From Tubulanus polymorphus (lineage: Eukaryota > Nemertea > Palaeonemertea > Tubulaniformes > Tubulanidae): DNA of 64,000 nt. The DNA is taken from positions 16,152,001 through 16,216,000 of the forward strand of contig NC_134025.1 of NCBI RefSeq assembly GCF_964204645.1, written 5' to 3'. Below, piece by piece: positions 1 to 11,799 of the stretch. A program made the translations under genes and the position numbers. The stretch's first letter is position 1, and every line of letters begins with the position of its first letter. A model generated the notes under the pieces. That model worked only from the letters and a program-made list of their open reading frames with translations, was not told the origin of the DNA and did no database searches.

Positions 1-1146
1 CCAATTGATTGGGCTTATTATTTCCTGCTTTAGAATACTGAAATAAGCCTAACGTTCATTCAAATATCCAACATCGGTGAAATTTTGATTACTGTATACA
101 TGTAGGTTTTTCATGTTGTATGAATATTTTGCAGTTCAAATGAGTATGATGCTGATTCCAATGTCAAACGCATGAAGTTAGATGGACAGTCAACACCAAG
201 ATATCTCTCTTCGACCGATGTTGCACCATAGAAGATCTGATTCTTTCAACTCAAGCAAAGTGATTCAACACGATCGACATAACACTGGAATAGGTTTGCA
301 GTAACTAAACGGTTCATTTCATTTAGTCCTATGTACTTTTTTAGCCAATTTGAATATTATTGTAATTGAAACTCTGGAACTGTTAACAAAAGACAAGGTA
401 AAAAAACACAAGTTATGCCTTATTCTCATGTTCCAATTTAATTCAAATTCAAATTTATTTTATTACATCATATTAACAAAGCATATCATTGGTTCATACA
501 GTAATAAAAATTAGGAAAGAACAAATATTATTACAGAATTTTAAAGAAGGCAATGAATTTCTATAACTAAATGAACATTATTTTTCTAATAACTCAGAAC
601 AAGAGTGACTCTCCCGTTTATTAGGAAACACACGCAACTAGTGGAATAGGTTTGATTTACACACATGTTGCAGGTATCAATTGTTTATCACTATAGAATT
701 TGTAATCCATAAAAGCCAAAATCAACATCAGCCGGAAAATGTACATGTATTTATTCAAATATTTCAATAAAAACATAAACTTCTTCAATCTATTCTAAAT
801 CATAATACATTCTTATCTGTAAATTCACTCAATCTATCGACTCAGCAGGTGCGAGATGAGTTCTTAATAGGACAGATCCATTTTTAGCATGGTGATAATA
901 CAGTATCATGATGTTTGAATGCCAAAATAAATGCCTGGTCAAATAGATTAATATTTGTTGATTGTAAGTCTGCGTATGTTCGGTTTCAAAGCTGAATCAT
1001 ATTTGACGTTTACACAGTGGTAGCATATTAGGTTCGAATCTGTCAATGCATTTTATTCTATGTATCGATATTTCAATTTACTACAATTCCGATCTTTCTG
1101 AATGGCTTTGCAGAAAACCCGTCATCGCTGCTTGGCAGCTATATTT
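1..1146. repeat. Left arm of a 1.15-1.2 kb inverted repeat
   Basis: This stretch is the reverse complement, with some indels and mismatches, of 31242-32446. Matching landmarks include the start (GATTGGGCTTATTA), the segment around 190-240 and the end at GGCAGCTATATTT. The arm contains a LINE/SINE-like tail (AATTC/AAATTT repeats near 437-470) and ends with the short hairpin module GCTGCTTGGCAGC that also closes other repeats in the window. The outer end runs to the window edge, so the true length is unknown. It is most simply a dispersed repeat present in opposite orientations. Confidence 0.85.
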
Positions 1147-1390
1147 TATAAATACATTATTTTCCATATTAAAATATATTTTTCAGCAAGAAATGTATTT
1201 CATGATCAAAATGTATTTTTCAAAATATATTTCATGATCAGAAAATATATTCTTCATCAAATGAAAATATATTTTAGATTGAAAAATGTATTTATGTACA
1301 AATGTTTTTTTTTAAATATATTTTCAAAATACGCATTTATCAAAATATATTTTTCACATCGGCATTTTTAAAAAATACATTTTGTCAAAA
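1147..1390. repeat. AT-rich palindromic minisatellite (AAAATATATTTT theme)
   Basis: The tract is a run of variants of the self-complementary word AAAATATATTTT, separated by short spacers such as TCATGATCA and CATTT. It abuts the left inverted-repeat arm directly. Similar tracts built on other self-complementary words occur at 2975-3460, 18475-18740, 49110-49290 and 59590-59885. Short ORFs across it are low-complexity artefacts. Confidence 0.7.
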
Positions 1391-2559
1391 AAGGTAATTT
1401 AGAAATTAAAACATTTCCAAAACTTGATTGAAAGACACTTTCAGAGCAGATAGTTGCGTATTTTAAGTGGTTCTATGAGATTTTATTTAATACTACCGAG
1501 CAAAAACCAGTGCGACCATTCATTCAACGATCGAAAGTTTAATATAGAGTTTGTATTTTTATTCGTCTAAATTAATTTTTAAAAAGTTATTATAACTTTT
1601 AGCTGTTAATGTTGACTTTAAAACTGCTGAATATTCCTGAACAAGTTTGAAAAAAAATATCAGTTTTTTAGGGGGATTCGAACCCTATACGACGGCTGCA
1701 AAGGACTTTGATGGAGCATGCAGGCAGTACGGCGCCATTTGCAATTATTTTCAGCGAATTCATTGCCGTTTTTAAACATTTTTCATGGTTAATCTCTTAG
1801 CTGGGACAGTCTGTTGTTTAAGATTCAATTCATAGTCGACGTTATGTTAATTAAGTACTGTATTCGGTACAACGTATGTGCGGCGTACACCAAATCAATT
1901 AAATCTAATCAAATGCAAAACTTTATTTCATGATTGATGCAATTGCAAAGTACAGCATGCCTAGCTTATAAGCTCAAGAAATAAGTAGGTGTAGATTGTA
2001 CGATAAGCATGAGAGAAGGCCTAGGCCTAGATAGATTATACACCTGAACGCCATAATGATAGTGACTGGCAATAACTTGATTCTCAGTCTGGCTCATAGC
2101 ATTTTGGCTCAGTAGCATTTTTTGAACCGGTTCAGATTTGGCCCGAGCCAATTGTTCAAACTGAATCCAAATCGGTCTGCGCCTGCTTGCCCCGGGCCAA
2201 ATTTGGACCATGCACTGGGTTTATAAGATTATTCTATTTAAATGCTAACTGATTGTGTGTGACTCACACAATTCAATCCTGTTAATGAGTGAGTAATTTT
2301 AGCGCTATCCTAATTAGCATCAGTCAAATTTTACTTGGGTTTGGTCCAGGCCAGAATTATCCCCGCCCAAATCGTCTCATCACGACTGCAGCTATAGATT
2401 TGCTCATCATTTTCAGATCAATATCCGAACTGACTGCATTTTCAATTGACTTGGCAAATGGAAGACATAAATAAGTTTTTTTGGCATAAAATCACTGGAA
2501 CCCATGTTCTAAGTGAAGGGTGACAGCGCTGAATCAACACCACGTGAAAGCCATTGGAG
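1391..2559. other. Unassigned intronic sequence
   Basis: I see no convincing exon or element here. A B-box-like GGTTCGAATCC read on the minus strand near 1673-1690 has no clear A box at the right distance. TAGGCCTA-type palindromes occur near 2018-2030. The stretch would lie downstream of, or within an intron of, the minus-strand channel gene. Confidence 0.4.
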
Positions 2560-2974
2560 ATAATCATTCTCAGTACAAATAATCTCATTTTGATAAGGTA
2601 CAACATCAGCCATTACTTAACAGGCTATTAGGAAACAGTATCAATGAAACGTCGCTCAAATAGGTCAGAATCTCTGAACGAAAAGATGTGACTCAACAGA
2701 CTCCATGAAACCAACGGAACGCCTCATCTTGGAATAAGTGGGTCTAACTAGTGGAGTCACGCAAGGTAGTATCCTAAGTAGTCTTCTCTTTAATGTCCTG
2801 ATGAATGACATACATAGTAATCCAAAATGTACCAGACCGAGTAAATTTCCATAATGACCTTAACACGCTGTGTTCCGTACATGGCCAGAAACATGGAAGG
2901 TGGGCTTCAACCTAAAAGGCATGATATGGATATTGGATGCAAAGAAAACCCTGGTTCCGATTATACCATAGTGT
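2560..2974 (+). pseudogene. Non-LTR reverse transcriptase fragment
   Basis: Translated pieces match the thumb/palm boundary of LINE reverse transcriptases. The segment near 2750-2845 reads SGVTQGSILSSLLFNVLMND, a diverged form of the conserved SGVPQGS-LGPLLF-YINDL motif. The segment near 2880-2960 matches the region after the catalytic motif. Stops and frameshifts are present. The same fragment occurs inverted at 59890-60440, and both copies abut a TTCGAA-type palindromic tract, so fragment and tract belong to one repeat family. Confidence 0.7.
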
Positions 2975-3460
2975 TCGAATTAGAAAGATTATTTTTTTCG
3001 AATAAAGATTGCTCAATATAATGAAAAGACTATTTATTTTCCTCTTTGGAACGAAAATTGCTTCGATGAAACAATATATCTGTTCGAACAAAAAGAAACT
3101 TAATGTTCTAAAATCTTGTTCGAATGAAACAATTCTGTTTGATCTAACAATACGCTTTTTGTTCAAACGAAAACTTTTCTTCGTTCCGACAAAAAAATTG
3201 TCATTGTTGAAATAAAAAACTTTTTATCCCAGCAAAAAGTATTTTTCGACAAAAAACTTTTTACAATATACTTGTTCCAACGAAAAACCTTTCGTTTGGA
3301 CAAAAAAATTTGTTTGAAGGAACACAACTTTGTTCAAATGATTTTTTCAAATTGGTTCAATCGAACAGAATGTTATTGGTTCTAACGAAAGAATTTTTCT
3401 TCCGACGAAAAATTTTCGAGCGAAAGGTCTTTTGAACAAAAAAAGGATCTTTCTGGGGCT
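2975..3460 (+). repeat. TTCGAACGAAA-type palindromic repeat tract
   Basis: This is an irregular tandem tract of about 25-35 bp units built from self-complementary words such as TTCGAACGAAAA and AAAAATTTTTGTTC. It directly follows the reverse transcriptase fragment. A reversed copy of the pair lies at 59590-60440, and a tract without the reverse transcriptase lies at 18475-18740. Confidence 0.75.
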
Positions 3461-3473
3461 CCGCAGTAACTTA

Positions 3474-3800
3474 AAGCCGGACGTAGGTCAGCCTTGCAAC
3501 ACGATCCTCACAACATTGCGTCGCAAGTGTGGGCGCAAGTCGGTTGCAACACGATTGTCAGCAACTGTGTACAACTAGTTTCTGCCAGTCGCAAGAGCGC
3601 CTAGGTCAGTTGCGACAGTCGTGTCGTGTCGCCGAAAGTAGAACATTACGACTCCTTGTGACTGGTGTCGCAGCTTGTCGCTGGCAGTCGCAAGGGAGCA
3701 AGGGTCGATGAGTGGTTGCGATGCAATCTTCATTGACGGTTGCAGTGAATGGCGTTGCAGTGAGTTGCAAGCCATCGCAAGGCCAACCTACGCCCAGCTT
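3474..3800. mobile_element. GC-rich MITE with imperfect terminal inverted repeats
   Basis: The left end AAGCCGGACGTAGGTCAGCC (3474) pairs with the right end, which reads AAGCTGGGCGTAGGTTGGCC on the minus strand (ending 3800). The interior is rich in GTCGCAA/TTGCGAC words that fold back on each other, and its base composition is clearly richer in GC than the flanks. It encodes nothing recognisable, and the ORFs in it are by-products of this composition. No target-site duplication is clear. Confidence 0.7.
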
Positions 3801-5019
3801 GAGTCATTAGGAATTAAAGAAATACCAGTTTCATTTATGATGGAAAAACTCAAATTAAAAGTCTGGCTTACCACGGTATACAAAATTTTCAAAAAAATCT
3901 TCATTTCTGCCAATAAAATTGATAATTGTGATTGATCGTTGCAAGTCAGAACCAGTTAATCACTAATCAACATGCATTTTAATAAATCTGATTCCTCCTT
4001 TACAGTGAACTTAGCTTTAACCTAGTAGAGGCTACTAGCCTATGTAGGCCTATGTATATGCGTTGGCCTAACATCCGGACAGATTGTTTGTAGGCCTATT
4101 GAATTAGAACCCTCCTAAACATCGTGAACACCTTATTTAATACGGATAGGTCTCTGGGGTATTGAATTCGTAAAATCAATTTCATTTTCGGATTATGAAG
4201 AAAGAAATCTTTTTGTACATCGTAGCAATGTTGCCGGAATTTTATTCCAAATTTTTTGGAGTTCAATCCATTGAGTCCGTTAATAAACGCAACAATTATA
4301 GTGTGCTTGTTTGAGACAGTAAATCTCAGTACCAGTAGGCCTAAAGCCTCAAGGTCGGGTACAACTCGATAAACAATTCAAGTGACACAGCGAACGATCT
4401 CCTTTCCCCCATGGCGAACGCTTACTCCGAATGTCAAGTGTGAGTCCAGCATACGGATAGGAGTGTGTTCCATACTTGTATTTAGTGAATACCTTGTGCA
4501 TTTGCCAAAGATCGGTATGTACTATAGGAAATATAGAGCATTGATAAATGGTTGAAGCCTGTGACCAAATAAAGTAATATACTCTTCTATTTTGATACCT
4601 CGTCGACACAACAGCTTTTCTCCGCTACATCTTTTCGGCGTGTTTAGTTTAGGTCTAGAACTCCCCGGTACTCTAATGATTTATCTTAGTTAATAGACGG
4701 TAAATTTGGTAAGAAAAATAGGTATTGTTAAACTAACTGCTTGAAGCCCGCGGCCAAATCACTGGTAGTAATAAATTTAATGTATTTGATTTGATTCTTA
4801 TGATGAGGAGAAACTCGCAGCTGATCCCCAGAACGACGATGTAGAGATCACATGTCGATTTGTCGATGTTTACGGCTTGACAGTGCTTTTAAAATCCTAA
4901 GTAGTAAATTTCCTGTGTATCGGTAGTATGATTTGATGAGGAAAATGGGCAATTGTTAAAATTAGTTTTTAAAGACCGCGGCTGAATGTGCAATCTTTGG
5001 GTAATAAATTTGATAATCG
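3801..5019. other. Unassigned sequence with TAGGCCTA palindromes
   Basis: No exon or transposon gene is recognisable. Several TAGGCCTA/GTAGGCCTAT words cluster at about 4035-4105 and 4335. The segments around 4740-4900 and 4960-5160 are diverged duplicates of each other (both contain a CGATGTTTA...GACAGTGCTTTT core). Confidence 0.4.
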
Positions 5020-5312
5020 ACGCGACAAGAAAGTGCGGTAGATTTCGGAAAGACGACTTAGAAAAACATGTCGACTCTTTGAATGGGGCTCAATTTTTTC
5101 GATGTTTATTGCCCGACAGTGCTTTTGTAACGTTGATTCTTCAAAACACGCATGGAGTATTTGTAGATTGAAGTGAGCTAAATGATATCAGACATATTGT
5201 ATCAGCAACAGCTGTAATATAAAAAAGCCTATGTAAAAAGCCAATGATAATAATAATAATAAATATAGCTGCAAAACATCGATAACAGGTTTCTGCCGTT
5301 CTGGATTGAATT
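5020..5312 (+). repeat. Dispersed repeat ending in AATAAT run plus GCTGC hairpin module
   Basis: This matches 34115-34345 in the same orientation: a CGATGTTTAC/TTGCCCGACAGTG block, a block ending GATTGAAGTGAGCT, then a short (AAT)n run and a closing module AAATATAGCTGCAAA...GATAAC...GTTTTCTG. The same closing module ends both inverted-repeat arms (near 1112-1146 and 31242-31285) and occurs at 60508-60555. This suggests a shared element end, but the superfamily is not identifiable. Confidence 0.65.
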
Positions 5313-5533
5313 TCGTACAATGATTTTGTCAAATCCAGTTATACAGAACGGACAGCTTTTCTTAAGGAGTGCCACCTAGGAGCTAACTGATATACATGAT
5401 ATGCAGGGCTAATTTATTTAAATGTACTGATGAACCAACTTTTGGGGAAAAAGCCTCGATTACAACGAAGATATCGATGAAATTGCGTTTCCAGTGATTT
5501 ATGATGGTGCTACTGGAAAACCAAACCATGGAG

Positions 5534-5596
5534 TCTGACAGGGCTGGTTTTTGGGCTGAAGATGTGTCTAGGGTACACACATGTGTAACCCAAAAT
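5534..5596 (+). repeat. Short fragment of the 154-bp-repeat element
   Basis: About 60 bp containing the words TTTTTGGGCTGAAGATGTG and CATGTGTAACCCAAA match the 3' portion of the elements at 35734-37023 and 51286-52552. Confidence 0.65.
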
Positions 5597-6848
5597 GGGA
5601 ATCGGAATGGTTTTATTGTAGACACGGACCAAGTTACTGTAAGCTTTTGGATAGTTGTTATTTGAAAATTGCAGTGTCTTAACGGAATCAATCATCATGT
5701 TGATAATTGCTAGATTACTTATCGGATTGTGTGGAAATGATTTTGCATAGAAAAATTTACAGCTGAAACGTGACTAACTCGAGTGACTTCAGATGAAGAG
5801 AAGCGAACACGAAAATAAATAAGAGCCACGATTTTTCTTTTTAAAATAATAAAGTCATTAAGCAAGATTAAAGGGTAACTGACACTTTTTTAATTTCAAA
5901 ATATGATGTAATCTATTGATCCATACACTCATCTTCAACCGTTCTGTTCCAAAATGTTTAGTTTACGTGCAATTTGTGATTTTGTAACTAGATTTTTGAA
6001 CTCATTTCATTGTTCGCTTACTGTTCAGCGTCGACTAAATCAGCAGGTGCGCGCTGCAACGTCATTAAAGGCAGAACTGAGAAATAGCGTCTATAGAAAC
6101 GCGTTGAATTTTGAGGAAACTGCGTGTATTTTCTGTTATATCTCAATGCCAGATTGTTTTACAGCTTTGTAACTGGCCAGGGAGGTAAAAGGATCTATTG
6201 TCTATTGCATAAACCTATTTCAAAGAATCAATGAGTAACATGAATAGGCTAAATCGATCAAATTGAAGATGCAGATTTCAATCCGCTGCTATGAAGCTAT
6301 TAAAGTACACTATGCTAAGCTCTCAGCACTGTTACTGCTGCTCCATAGTTGACCTTTAGTTCAGCACCACAAGCATACTATACAGTGTCTTATAAGGGTG
6401 TATCACCAAGAATCTAAAAGTAACTGTGTTCGTGCCTTGTAGATTCCGGTTCCAAATACATGTTCTGTGTGTCTTCCAGAGATCCACAAGATTTCTCCAA
6501 ATCAATTTGAGATCTTTCAATACCAATTAACAAATTCACTCCGCAATGTAATACATTGGAATATATGCGCTGTATATGCGCAACAGCAGTGGGAAGGCGT
6601 ACCACTCGGTATCCGGGTTATACATGTTTGCGAGCGAGTCTATAAAAAGCACTTAGGCACCCATTGTATATTTTACCTCCCGCCAATAAAATTGCTCGCA
6701 GGTCATGTGTTGATTTTTTCTTTGAGAAAGACATCGACCTACATAATCAACTAAAAGCTTTTTTGGATATATCTAACAAATAATCAAATATGTTAATTTT
6801 CTTTTAAGCAGCACAATCATTTTCATTTTAATAAATGTCAACACTTAC

Positions 6849-7147
6849 ATGATACTCCATACAATGTAATTTATATCAAACATGATTGGAGATATCTTCC
6901 TGAAGATATTCATGCCCCGCTTTGTTGCTTGTGAATTAGCACTTAATCTGAAAAGTACTGCAAGTGCTGAAACGGTAGCAGTCACTCCTTTAAACAGGTA
7001 AACATTCGTCCACGTAATGCCGAAGTGAATATACCACATAGCATTAAAAGCAAATGCTATGCACGAAAACACAAAGTCCATGAGTTCAATCCAATTTTCT
7101 CTCAAAATACAACTGGTGGATCCAACCTGTCGCAAGATGCCTTCAAC
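6849..7147 (-). CDS. Exon of two-pore-channel-like gene: domain II S2-S3-S4 to start of S5
   Basis: Read on the minus strand, a polypyrimidine tract ending TTCTAG precedes a 299-nt exon and GTAAGT follows it. It starts in phase 0 and ends in phase 2, giving 99 full codons with no stop. The product begins VEGILRQVG, continues ENWIELMDFVFSCIAFAF (S3) and then a segment with sparse basic residues (VLFRLSANSQATKRG, S4) leading into FRKISPIMFDINYIVW (S4-S5 linker). The VE-L--(K/R)--G...W---(M/F)DF arrangement is the one seen in TPC domain II. It lies downstream of the EF-hand exon, as expected for domain II. A phase-0 exon for S1 should lie between this exon and 25747 but was not recognised, and the domain II pore exons would lie to the left. 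Confidence 0.72.
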
Positions 7148-7599
7148 CTAGAAAAAAAATTCAACATGGACTGGATTTTGGTCAGGGTGAACTTTTTTAA
7201 TAGAACGGCATTCTTGAAAATCTCCGAACGATTAATCATGGAGAATTTAGATGACACTAATGTTCACAATGATCATAGATCCCAAGAGAGAATGACATTA
7301 ATTTAAACAACTCAAACTAACAGACAAATCTTAACATTCATGACCTGGCACATTAGTGTAAAATCCTAATCGTACCAGTACGCATTTTTTTGATTGAATT
7401 GAATTGGTCTGTTCCATAAGGCGGGTCATTACTAGAAAGCGTCAGGAAAATGTCAGCATCGGTGATAACTTGTTGTCGTCGACATTAAAGAGTCTAAAGT
7501 CAGTTTATACATCAAATACATTACAAATTGGAAATTACGTCAATTTGTGACTTGTAGTCCCCATTTGATCGCTTGACTCGTCGGACTGACTTGTCACTC

Positions 7600-8110
7600 C
7601 TCTACTAATGTCTATTTCAACCTGACTTGAGAGCATTCCGGGTGGCCTAGCTAAGTAAGTTTTGGTAGTAAATACCTGATGAAAGTCTTATTAGGGCCAG
7701 AATGCAAAGCATTGGCAGCTTATCTAAAATATCGTTTTTTAATCCACTTCAAACTGTATTGAAGGATATCCAAAAAGTCTGCATTGAGAGGGGTTTTTGA
7801 GAGAAAAGAGACTCCATGATTTGAAAGTTAAACAATATGTCTCCATGCCTACCAACTCAAGTTTGGTAGGTAGGCATGGAAGTGTACTGTTAAACTTTAA
7901 GTCATGGAGTCACTTCTCTTCATTTAACCCCTTTCAGTGAAGACATTCTGGATATCCTTCAATACAGTTTCTAATGGATTAAAAAATGATGATTTAGGTC
8001 GACTGCCTGTCCTTTCTGATCCCATTAAGACCTTCATCAGGTATGCACTACAAAAATTAGCGAGCTATGCCATCGGAATGCTCTCGAGTCAGGTTGAAAT
8101 GGACATCAGG
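7600..8110. repeat. Large imperfect palindrome / foldback element (about 250-bp arms)
   Basis: The left half from about 7600 (TCTATTTCAACCTGACTTG, ACCTGATGAAAGTCTTA, GAAGGATATCCA) is repeated in reverse complement in the right half ending near 8110. The centre is near 7862, at CAACTCAAGTTTGG. Arms are roughly 85-90 percent similar by eye. The structure fits a foldback element or a hairpin MITE. Confidence 0.8.
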
Positions 8111-8159
8111 CCTTCCCACCTGCACCCTATAATTTACACAATACAATGGTGTTTTCATA

Positions 8160-9715
8160 AGTAGCACTGACAGCGACTGGAGCAGACAGGAACAAATACC
8201 TCAGATAAATCTTTTCCCTTGGTCTTATTGATTTGAATGCGGAATAGCATTAACATATCTAAAATTTATTCAATAAAACAAAATTGAATTGGATTTGATG
8301 TTTTATTTGTTCAAAAAGCAAAAATGAATTTGATTTGATACTTTTTGCAGGATAAAATTTGATTGAATTTGCAGTTTGAGCACATGGCTAATTAGCATAT
8401 CAAGGTCATACATTCGTTTTGAGAAAAGGCTATATTTTCCCGGACGTTGCATAATTGTCAATGATATATTCTGTAGTGCAAATAAAAATATTCCTCCAAA
8501 AAACCAAATCAACTAAAGATTTCACAGAAAGCGATCTTGAAATACAATTTCATATCTTAAAATAAAACCCGGAAGAAAACGGTAGACGATACCGCGGGTT
8601 GACATGAACACCTGCTGATCTCTGCAACTAAGCCAATCATGGAGGAGTCTTTGCTTTCTGATTGGCTTTTTGAAACAGATACTTTTGTGTTAAGGTTTTT
8701 TCGCAAAAAAACCTCATATAAATTCTAGAGGCCCTTTTTCAAAATGCAGCTGCATCATGGGTTTGGAGAATGGATAATTCTTTAATGAATGATTTGTATG
8801 GATATATGCTCAGTTGCACAGTCAAGAGTCTTTGCTCTGGAAACCATGTCATTTAAATTCGCTCCATTTTTATAGTAATAGGCTCAGCCTACGGGGGGCC
8901 AATTATAACAAAAGCACCATTATCATCAAATTATAAATTGAAATGATCCTGGTCCTGGCCTGCTGTTGATACTTAAGGACTACCCAATCAATATTAAAAC
9001 AAGAGCCTAAAGGGGCACTATGGCCAGCCTGTCCGATTTTGCAAATGATCCATTCTGTGGGTTATATTTGTCAATATAAGCTCAGAGCTTATTTTCATAA
9101 GTAGCACAGACAGGAAGCTGGCAGGAAAACCAATACCACAGATTTGAATGCGGAATAGATTTTAATTGGATTTTTCTGATATTTGTTCGAAAGCTGAAAC
9201 AGATTTGATGTTTTATTTGTTCAATTAAGTAAAATTGCTTTGATTTAATATTTTTACCAAATAAAATTTGATTGAATTTGCAATTTGAGCAGAAGGGTAA
9301 ATAAAAATATTCCTCCCAAAAACCAAATCAACTAAACGTTTCACACAAATCGATCATGAAATACAATTTTAAATCTTAAATAAAAATCCCGAAGTGAAAC
9401 AGTAGACAACACGGCGGGTTCACGTGAACACCTGCTCATTTCTGCGGCTAAGCCAACCATAGATAGAGGAGTCATTGCTTTCTCATTGACTTTTTAAAAC
9501 TATATTTTTGCCCTTCGATCTTCGCGAAAAAGCTCATATATATTTCAACAAGGCCATTTTCAAATTCTGCCCCATAAGATGTGAGAATGGATAATGCTAT
9601 GATAAATCATTTTTCAATATATGCTCAGTAGCAGAGTCAAATTGTTATTCCTCTGGAAACCATGCCATTTATATTAGTTCCATTTGTAAAGCAATAGGCT
9701 CAGCTTACGGCTGGC
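8160..9715 (+). repeat. Diverged direct duplication (8160-8890 and 9094-9715)
   Basis: The two segments share ordered blocks: GTAGCAC(T/A)GACAG, GATTTGAATGCGGAATAG, AAATAAAAATATTCCTCC, CGGGTT...ACCTGCT and CAATAGGCTCAGC. The first copy carries roughly 100 bp (8380-8480) absent from the second. A related block (GACAGTGGCAGGCAGGAAC) appears near 63163. It is probably a repeat of moderate copy number with no recognisable coding content. Confidence 0.65.
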
Positions 9716-10201
9716 CTAAAAACAACGATGGACAACAAACCTATGAGTGTTTCTTAAAGTGAGTATGATCAAGCTCAAGCAAAAAACCATACGGCTGCAA
9801 TTAAACCACTTCAAATGCAATACGAATAGGCACCATGAAGGAGCTAGACATATGATATAAATGGATTAATTCAGTGTTGTTAGGAGTTTCTGTAATTTCA
9901 CATTGACAACATCATCCTCATAACATTACAGTTGTTTACATTTTACCAAAATTACTACATAACATAAACAGACGGACGAATCGAGCAACAGGCGAATAGG
10001 CAACAGAGAATACATACAGCCCATTAGGCTTAGTCCTGATTGGAATAAGATAAGAAAAGACGTAGAAGTTTCCGTAAATAGGCAGATTACAGAAAAATTA
10101 CCTGAATTCAGTCTTACACTTATAAAATGTATTGTGGAAGGTATACCGGTATGTACAATTTTGCGTTGAAAGATTTTACTTTTATACACGAAGGGCAACA
10201 A
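9716..10201. other. Unassigned intronic sequence
   Basis: No exon or element is supported. A minus-strand segment at about 9950-10036 has a possible acceptor (CCAATCAG) and donor (GGTAAAATG), but its phases do not fit the neighbouring channel exons, so it is not called. Confidence 0.35.
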
Positions 10202-10864
10202 TAGCTGCGCTCACACTAGATTCAGGGCTAACGAAGTACCGTGCTTCGCTGGTGCCGACTTCACAAAAATACGGCGCTTATACAGCTATTTACGTTCACA
10301 CCACGAGTCAACTATTCAGCACTTAGTAAGCCCAGTATAGTAGTCACCCAGTGTGCCAATAGAGGGGAGTGTAATTAGTGCTAAGTGTTTTGTACTACGA
10401 GGATATGAATACGTGGCTAGCTAAGTGCCGAATCTGCATTCATACTACAGAAAACACGCGGCCAGCTCAATGCCGTACTGAGATCGGGTTTTCGGCGCGG
10501 AATAGCATTCCGCGTGTTGAATTAGAGTCTGTCATGACGGGAAAACTGACGAGTCACCGTCTATGTCTGCTGACATAGGATCAAGAAAGGAACTAAGAAA
10601 AACACGTCTTCTTTCTTTAACAACTACTCGTGAACTAAACCTTATTTACATCAGGTCAACATCTGGTTTCATGCACGTTACAGAGAAAGCGCGGGAAAAT
10701 ATCGCGCCAGTACTGTTCTATTAATAGTAGAGATCATCTCTCAACACCGCGCTTGATAAGCCACATATTTCAGTACGGAACTGAATAAGCCGCGAATAGG
10801 CCTCGAATAATTTCCTAGTGTGAACGCTTAGTACCGTACTGAAATCCTAGTGTGAACGCGGCTA
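10202..10864. mobile_element. MITE with TAGC(T/C)GCG(C/T)TCACACTAG termini
   Basis: TAGCTGCGCTCACACTAGA at 10202 pairs with CCTAGTGTGAACGCGGCTA ending at 10864 (17 of 19 positions complementary). Subterminal blocks with CCTAGTGTGAACGC are repeated near the right end. The interior has no coding capacity. The termini could be read as flanked by TA. It is a non-autonomous DNA transposon whose superfamily is not certain. Confidence 0.75.
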
Positions 10865-11104
10865 ATTTATGGGACGGAGATTATAATAAGAAATAGGCTG
10901 ATATACATACCATAAATATACAAACAACCAGAGTTTTCAAGCTATGTATCACCAATTCAGTACTGGAATCGATACTATACCAATGAACCATAAAAAGAGT
11001 CCTAAAAAGTCACATAAATCAAGTGAGTTACAAGTTAGTTTATTCACCATAATCAAATGACATGATTGTGAATAAACACCGAAACTGTAGATAAAGAAAA
11101 CAAT

Positions 11105-11790
11105 ATATACAGGGTGTCCCATCAATTACTATACATAAAAAACTGCCTGTATCCTCCCTTCTTAATGAAATGTTTCGATTTTCCACCAAATGATAACGGT
11201 ACTTTTGATTGTTATCGTGGTTGCTATGGTAATTTGCTTAGTGATTTCCTAGCAACTGATTACATTCTTGTAGTGATTTTTTGTTATTCTGAATTAGAAT
11301 AGATCACTGTTAAATCATGTGTATGTCTCTGAAACAAAAAGCCAAGATGGTATACTGGTTTTAGGAAACCAAATCTGTCAGTCAGAACCATAGATTTTGG
11401 GGTTAAGAATCCCTATTTGATTGCAGAGAAGCTACTAAATGTCATCAAGTGAGCTGTCAGTTGTCTACGAGGTGTGATCTTTCGGATTGCCATGCAGTCG
11501 GTCATCCAGTGGGCCTATAATCTGACCATACTACAAAAAAGGAAATGCTGACTATGAATGGAGCCGGCTATCATTAGATGCCGATTCAGTACTCCATTAC
11601 AAAACTTCGTAGATGTCTAGACGAAGTCTCAATCCAGTGTGGTTGCAACAGAATGGTGCGCAATGTCTTTCAGCACGCAAAAGTATTGATGTTCTGCATA
11701 AACATTGTTTTATCTTGTAGTCATGATTCATTTATTTGGAATTTTGAAAGTTATTTTGAAAGCACTTGGTCAGATCTCATGTCAATATAC
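11105..11790 (+). pseudogene. Possible decayed Tc1/mariner-like remnant
   Basis: ACAGGGTGTCCCA at about 11110 resembles the terminal repeat of several mariner-like elements. Plus-strand translation downstream gives short pieces such as LRRCLDEVSIQCG followed by NVFQHAK, which loosely recall the mariner transposase C-terminus, interrupted by stops and frame changes. The D-D-D/E catalytic residues and a matching right terminus were not found. This is a weak call. Confidence 0.3.
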
Positions 11791-11799
11791 TAAACCACA

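Noticed and set aside
1046-1371. Overlapping Phe/Ile/Lys-rich ORFs
   Set aside because: They translate a low-complexity AAAATATATTTT tract and the end of a repeat arm.
5383-5698. Minus-strand ORFs proposed as the domain II pore exon
   Set aside because: They overlap a fragment of the 154-bp-repeat element (5534-5596), and no VNNW-like filter or S6 pattern is visible.
9950-10036. Possible minus-strand exon (89 nt) with Leu/Val-rich product as the missing domain II S1
   Set aside because: Its start phase gives a stop after the phase-0 EF-hand exon, and its end phase does not match the phase-0 start at 7147. The match to TPC S1 is not convincing.
11105-11790. Intact mariner transposase
   Set aside because: Only scattered weak similarity remains. 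Catalytic Asp residues and the second terminus are absent.
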